Origin: Thermohalobaculum sp050043005
GTDB taxonomy: Bacteria > Pseudomonadota > Alphaproteobacteria > Rhodobacterales > Rhodobacteraceae
Assembly: GCA_050043005.1 (NCBI GenBank)
Contig: JBHJIZ010000010.1
Location: forward strand, 1 to 16,787
Direction of reading: 5' to 3'
DNA: 16,787 nt
Shown: in pieces, positions 14,854 through 16,787 of the stretch
Numbering within the stretch: position 1 is the stretch's first letter
How the letters are laid out: the number at the start of each line of letters is the position of its first letter
The notes under the pieces: generated by a model
Told to the model about the DNA's origin: nothing
Database searches by the model: none
Seen by the model: the letters and a program-made list of their open reading frames with translations, nothing else
Made by a program: the position numbers and the translations under genes

Positions 14854-16245
14854 ATGACCGAGACCACACCGGATTGGATCGCCGAGCAGCTCGTCAGTGT
14901 GGTCCGGGCCGACGCCATCCTGCGATCGAACCACGTGGCAGCACTGGACGCCGGAGCCGACGAGGACAACACAGGCGCTGGCCTTGCCGTACGCCCGGTC
15001 AACACAGACGAAGTCTCTGCAATACTTGGCTGCTGCAATGCCCACGGCATCCCGGTCGTCACGCATGGCGGACGCACCGGATTGGCGGGGGCCGCTGCGT
15101 CCAAACCCGGCGAGGTCATCTTGCTGACCGATCGCCTGGAAGGCGGCATCCAGATCGATCCGGTCGAGCGGATCGCCACGGTCTCGGCAGCCGTCACGCA
15201 ACAGGCGGTTCAGGAAGCCGCTGCCGCGCATGGTCTTTCCATGGGGATCGACACCGCCTCGCGCGGGTCGGCCACGGTCGGCGGGATGATCTCGACCAAT
15301 GCGGGTGGAATGGAAGCGTTTCGCTACGGTATGATGCGCCAACGCCTTCTCGGGATCGAAGCCGTCCTCGCGGATGGCACTGTCTTCTCGGACCTGACCC
15401 GCGTCTCGAAGGCGAACGAGGGTTACGATCTGAAGCACCTGCTGTGCGGTGCCGAGGGGACGCTGGGCGTTGTGACAAAAGCCGTCCTGAAGCTGGAAAG
15501 GGCAGAGCCGGACAGCAAGACAATCCTGCTCGCGGTGCCCGGTGCCGCCTCGGCCCTGCGGTTGATGTGGGCGGTTGACGGGACAGGCGGCCTGCTGCTG
15601 TGCGAAATGATGTGGCACGACTACGCCGAGGCCGCCGCAGCGGGTACGGGTCTGTCAAACGTGCTCGCGTTCTGTCCGGATGCACCGGCCTATCTGATCA
15701 TCGAAAGCACGTTGCAGGAGGATGAACTCCTTCGCGTCCTCGCCCCGTTCTTCGAGAGTGACGACATTCTGGATGCGGTCCTGGCGAAATCCGACAAGGA
15801 AGCCGGAGAGATCTGGCGCCTGCGCGAGGACAGCCAGGCCGCTGCGCGAACGATCAAGAACCCGCTTTGGTATGATGTCTCGATCCCGCTGAGCCGATTG
15901 GATACCTATGTCACCGGGTTCGAGGACCGCCTCAACGCGATTGCCCCGGACGCGCGCCACCACGTCATCGCGCACCTGGGCGACGGCAATCTGCACATCA
16001 GCGTCGGGCGCGCGGTGCCCTGGAGCACCGATGAGAAGGATCAGGTGAGCCAGGCCGTCGAACACGGCGTCAAGGCGATGGGCGGCGCTGTCTCGGCCGA
16101 GCATGGGATCGGGACGTTCAAGCTGGACACGTTCGCCCGGAACACGACGCCCGGCAACCTAGCCGCCATGCGGGCGATCAAGGCCGCACTCGATCCGAAC
16201 GGAATTCTGAACCCCGGGAAGGTCATTCCTGGCGCATCGTCGTGA
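14854..16245 (+). CDS. FAD-binding oxidase/dehydrogenase, GlcD / D-lactate / D-2-hydroxyglutarate dehydrogenase family
   Basis: This 463-residue flavoenzyme of the VAO/PCMH superfamily oxidises a D-2-hydroxy acid (D-lactate, glycolate or D-2-hydroxyglutarate type). The N-terminal FAD domain has AGLAVRPVNTDEVSAIL, PVVTHGGRTGLAGAA, DPVERIATVSAAVT, GIDTASRGSATVGGMISTNA and NEGYDLKHLLCGAEGTLGVV. The C-terminal domain has the metal-binding-type HLGDGNLHISVG, SAEHGIGTFKLD and ALDPNGILNPGKVIP. Length and order are normal. I chose the ATG at 14854 because AAGGGGG lies seven bases upstream; ATGs at 14809 and 14818 in the same frame lack a ribosome binding site. No GlcE or GlcF partner or iron-sulfur subunit is adjacent, so it resembles the single-subunit D2HGDH/D-LDH type. 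The substrate cannot be settled by sequence reading. Confidence 0.9.
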   Translation: MTETTPDWIAEQLVSVVRADAILRSNHVAALDAGADEDNTGAGLAVRPVNTDEVSAILGCCNAHGIPVVTHGGRTGLAGAAASKPGEVILLTDRLEGGIQIDPVERIATVSAAVTQQAVQEAAAAHGLSMGIDTASRGSATVGGMISTNAGGMEAFRYGMMRQRLLGIEAVLADGTVFSDLTRVSKANEGYDLKHLLCGAEGTLGVVTKAVLKLERAEPDSKTILLAVPGAASALRLMWAVDGTGGLLLCEMMWHDYAEAAAAGTGLSNVLAFCPDAPAYLIIESTLQEDELLRVLAPFFESDDILDAVLAKSDKEAGEIWRLREDSQAAARTIKNPLWYDVSIPLSRLDTYVTGFEDRLNAIAPDARHHVIAHLGDGNLHISVGRAVPWSTDEKDQVSQAVEHGVKAMGGAVSAEHGIGTFKLDTFARNTTPGNLAAMRAIKAALDPNGILNPGKVIPGASS

Positions 16246-16255
16246 TCTGGAGTGT

Positions 16256-16280
16256 CGATCCGAACCTCGGGTTTTGATCG
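16256..16280. terminator. Imperfect hairpin downstream of the GlcD-type gene
   Basis: CGATC pairs with GATCG and AACC with GGTT around a TCG loop, with a 2x2 internal mismatch. It lies 11 bp after the dehydrogenase stop, between convergent genes. A short TTTT sits inside the 3' arm rather than after it, so this is only a plausible terminator. The rest of the gap to 16430 shows no gene. Confidence 0.4.
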
Positions 16281-16430
16281 GTGACGCGGATCGTTCCTCG
16301 ATGCCGGTGACACATGTCGCATGGGACCGGTCAGCGGACCGATGAGGACTTGAAAGGCATGTCTCCTGAGGACGCGAAAGGGACGCCGTCGTACGATCTT
16401 ACGCGGAGCGCTTCCCGGAAGGCTCTCGCC

Positions 16431-16787
16431 CTAAAGCGCGGCTGCCCGGGCCCGCAGTACGAATTTCTGCACCTTCCCGGTAGACGTCTTCGGCAGATCG
16501 CCAAACACGACGTGCCGCGGGCATTTGTAATGCGCGAGGTTCTCACGGCAGAAGGCGATGATGTCCGATGTGTCGATGTTCGAGCCGGGCTTCAGCTCGA
16601 CAAAGGCACAGGGTGTCTCGCCCCACTTCTCATCCGCCTTGGCAACCACCGCCGCCAGCGCGACGGAGGGATGCTTGAACAGGATCTCCTCGACCTCGAT
16701 CGAACTGATGTTCTCACCGCCCGAGATGATGACGTCCTTGGCGCGATCCTTGATCTGGACATAGCCATCCGGATGCATGACCGCGAG
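16431..16787 (-). CDS. Acyl-CoA synthetase (AMP-forming), C-terminal part, 5' end outside window
   Basis: The visible 118 residues are the mobile C-terminal domain of an ANL-superfamily acyl-CoA ligase, which activates a carboxylic acid to acyl-AMP and then to acyl-CoA. Signatures are the hinge motif DRAKDVIISGGENIS, EVEEILFKHPSVALAAVVA, DEKWGETPCAFVEL and, near the end, LPKTSTGKVQKFVLR with the catalytic lysine in the KTSTGK motif. The frame is open to the window edge, so the adenylation domain lies beyond it. Sequence style fits medium-chain or general fatty acyl-CoA ligases of proteobacteria; the acid cannot be named. The gene ends with TAG (16431-16433) at a natural family C-terminus, which shows that TAG is a working stop in this genome. 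Confidence 0.92.
   Translation of the reverse strand, partial: LAVMHPDGYVQIKDRAKDVIISGGENISSIEVEEILFKHPSVALAAVVAKADEKWGETPCAFVELKPGSNIDTSDIIAFCRENLAHYKCPRHVVFGDLPKTSTGKVQKFVLRARAAAL

Noticed and set aside
1..16787. Genome-wide reassignment of TAG or TGA
   Set aside because: TGA ends most genes at natural C-termini and TAG ends the acyl-CoA synthetase at 16431-16433, so both work as stops.

Overview
The window is GC-rich DNA from an alphaproteobacterium, most like the Rhodobacterales or relatives. This rests on the gene content: a septum-formation initiator gene directly upstream of pdhA-pdhB-pdhC, an E1-beta subunit with its own N-terminal lipoyl domain, and the wording of the PdhA, ferrochelatase and YghU-type proteins. 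No RNA gene, insertion sequence, CRISPR array or prophage was recognised.

Layout: (1) 1-1277, the C-terminal part of an unrecognised Ala-rich protein, entering from outside the window, followed in the same frame by a short hydrophobic tail beyond a TAG. (2) 1278-1788, a GC-rich stretch without a credible gene, holding a 13-bp tandem repeat and small hairpins. (3) Minus strand, ferrochelatase (hemH) and a YghU-type glutathione transferase, then a plus-strand DinB-like protein. (4) Minus strand 4594-8779, ftsB-like gene, pdhA, pdhB, pdhC; the pyruvate dehydrogenase genes lie 11-12 bp apart and a 19-bp perfect inverted repeat sits between ftsB and pdhA. (5) Plus strand 9009-12470, a probable two-gene operon of an LhgO-type FAD oxidoreductase and a cytoplasmic BisC/TorA-type molybdoenzyme. 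(6) Minus strand 12507-14660, a membrane HAMP-GGDEF-EAL protein split by a TAG. (7) Plus strand 14854-16245, a GlcD-type FAD dehydrogenase. (8) Minus strand to the window end, the C-terminus of an acyl-CoA synthetase.

The most striking observation is a set of in-frame stop codons inside reading frames whose coding sense continues on both sides with no frame change: TGA in pdhB (6571-6573), TAG in ftsB (8582-8584), TAG in the HAMP-GGDEF-EAL gene (13881-13883), and probably TAG in the first gene (1053-1055). In three of the four the residues on both sides match the known family. The rest of the window uses TGA, TAA and at least one TAG as ordinary terminators, so simple codon reassignment is unlikely. 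Four separate single substitutions point to sequence error or DNA damage, a mutator or decaying lineage, or nonsense suppression. The sequence alone cannot tell these apart, but raw-read inspection and a check for a suppressor tRNA would.
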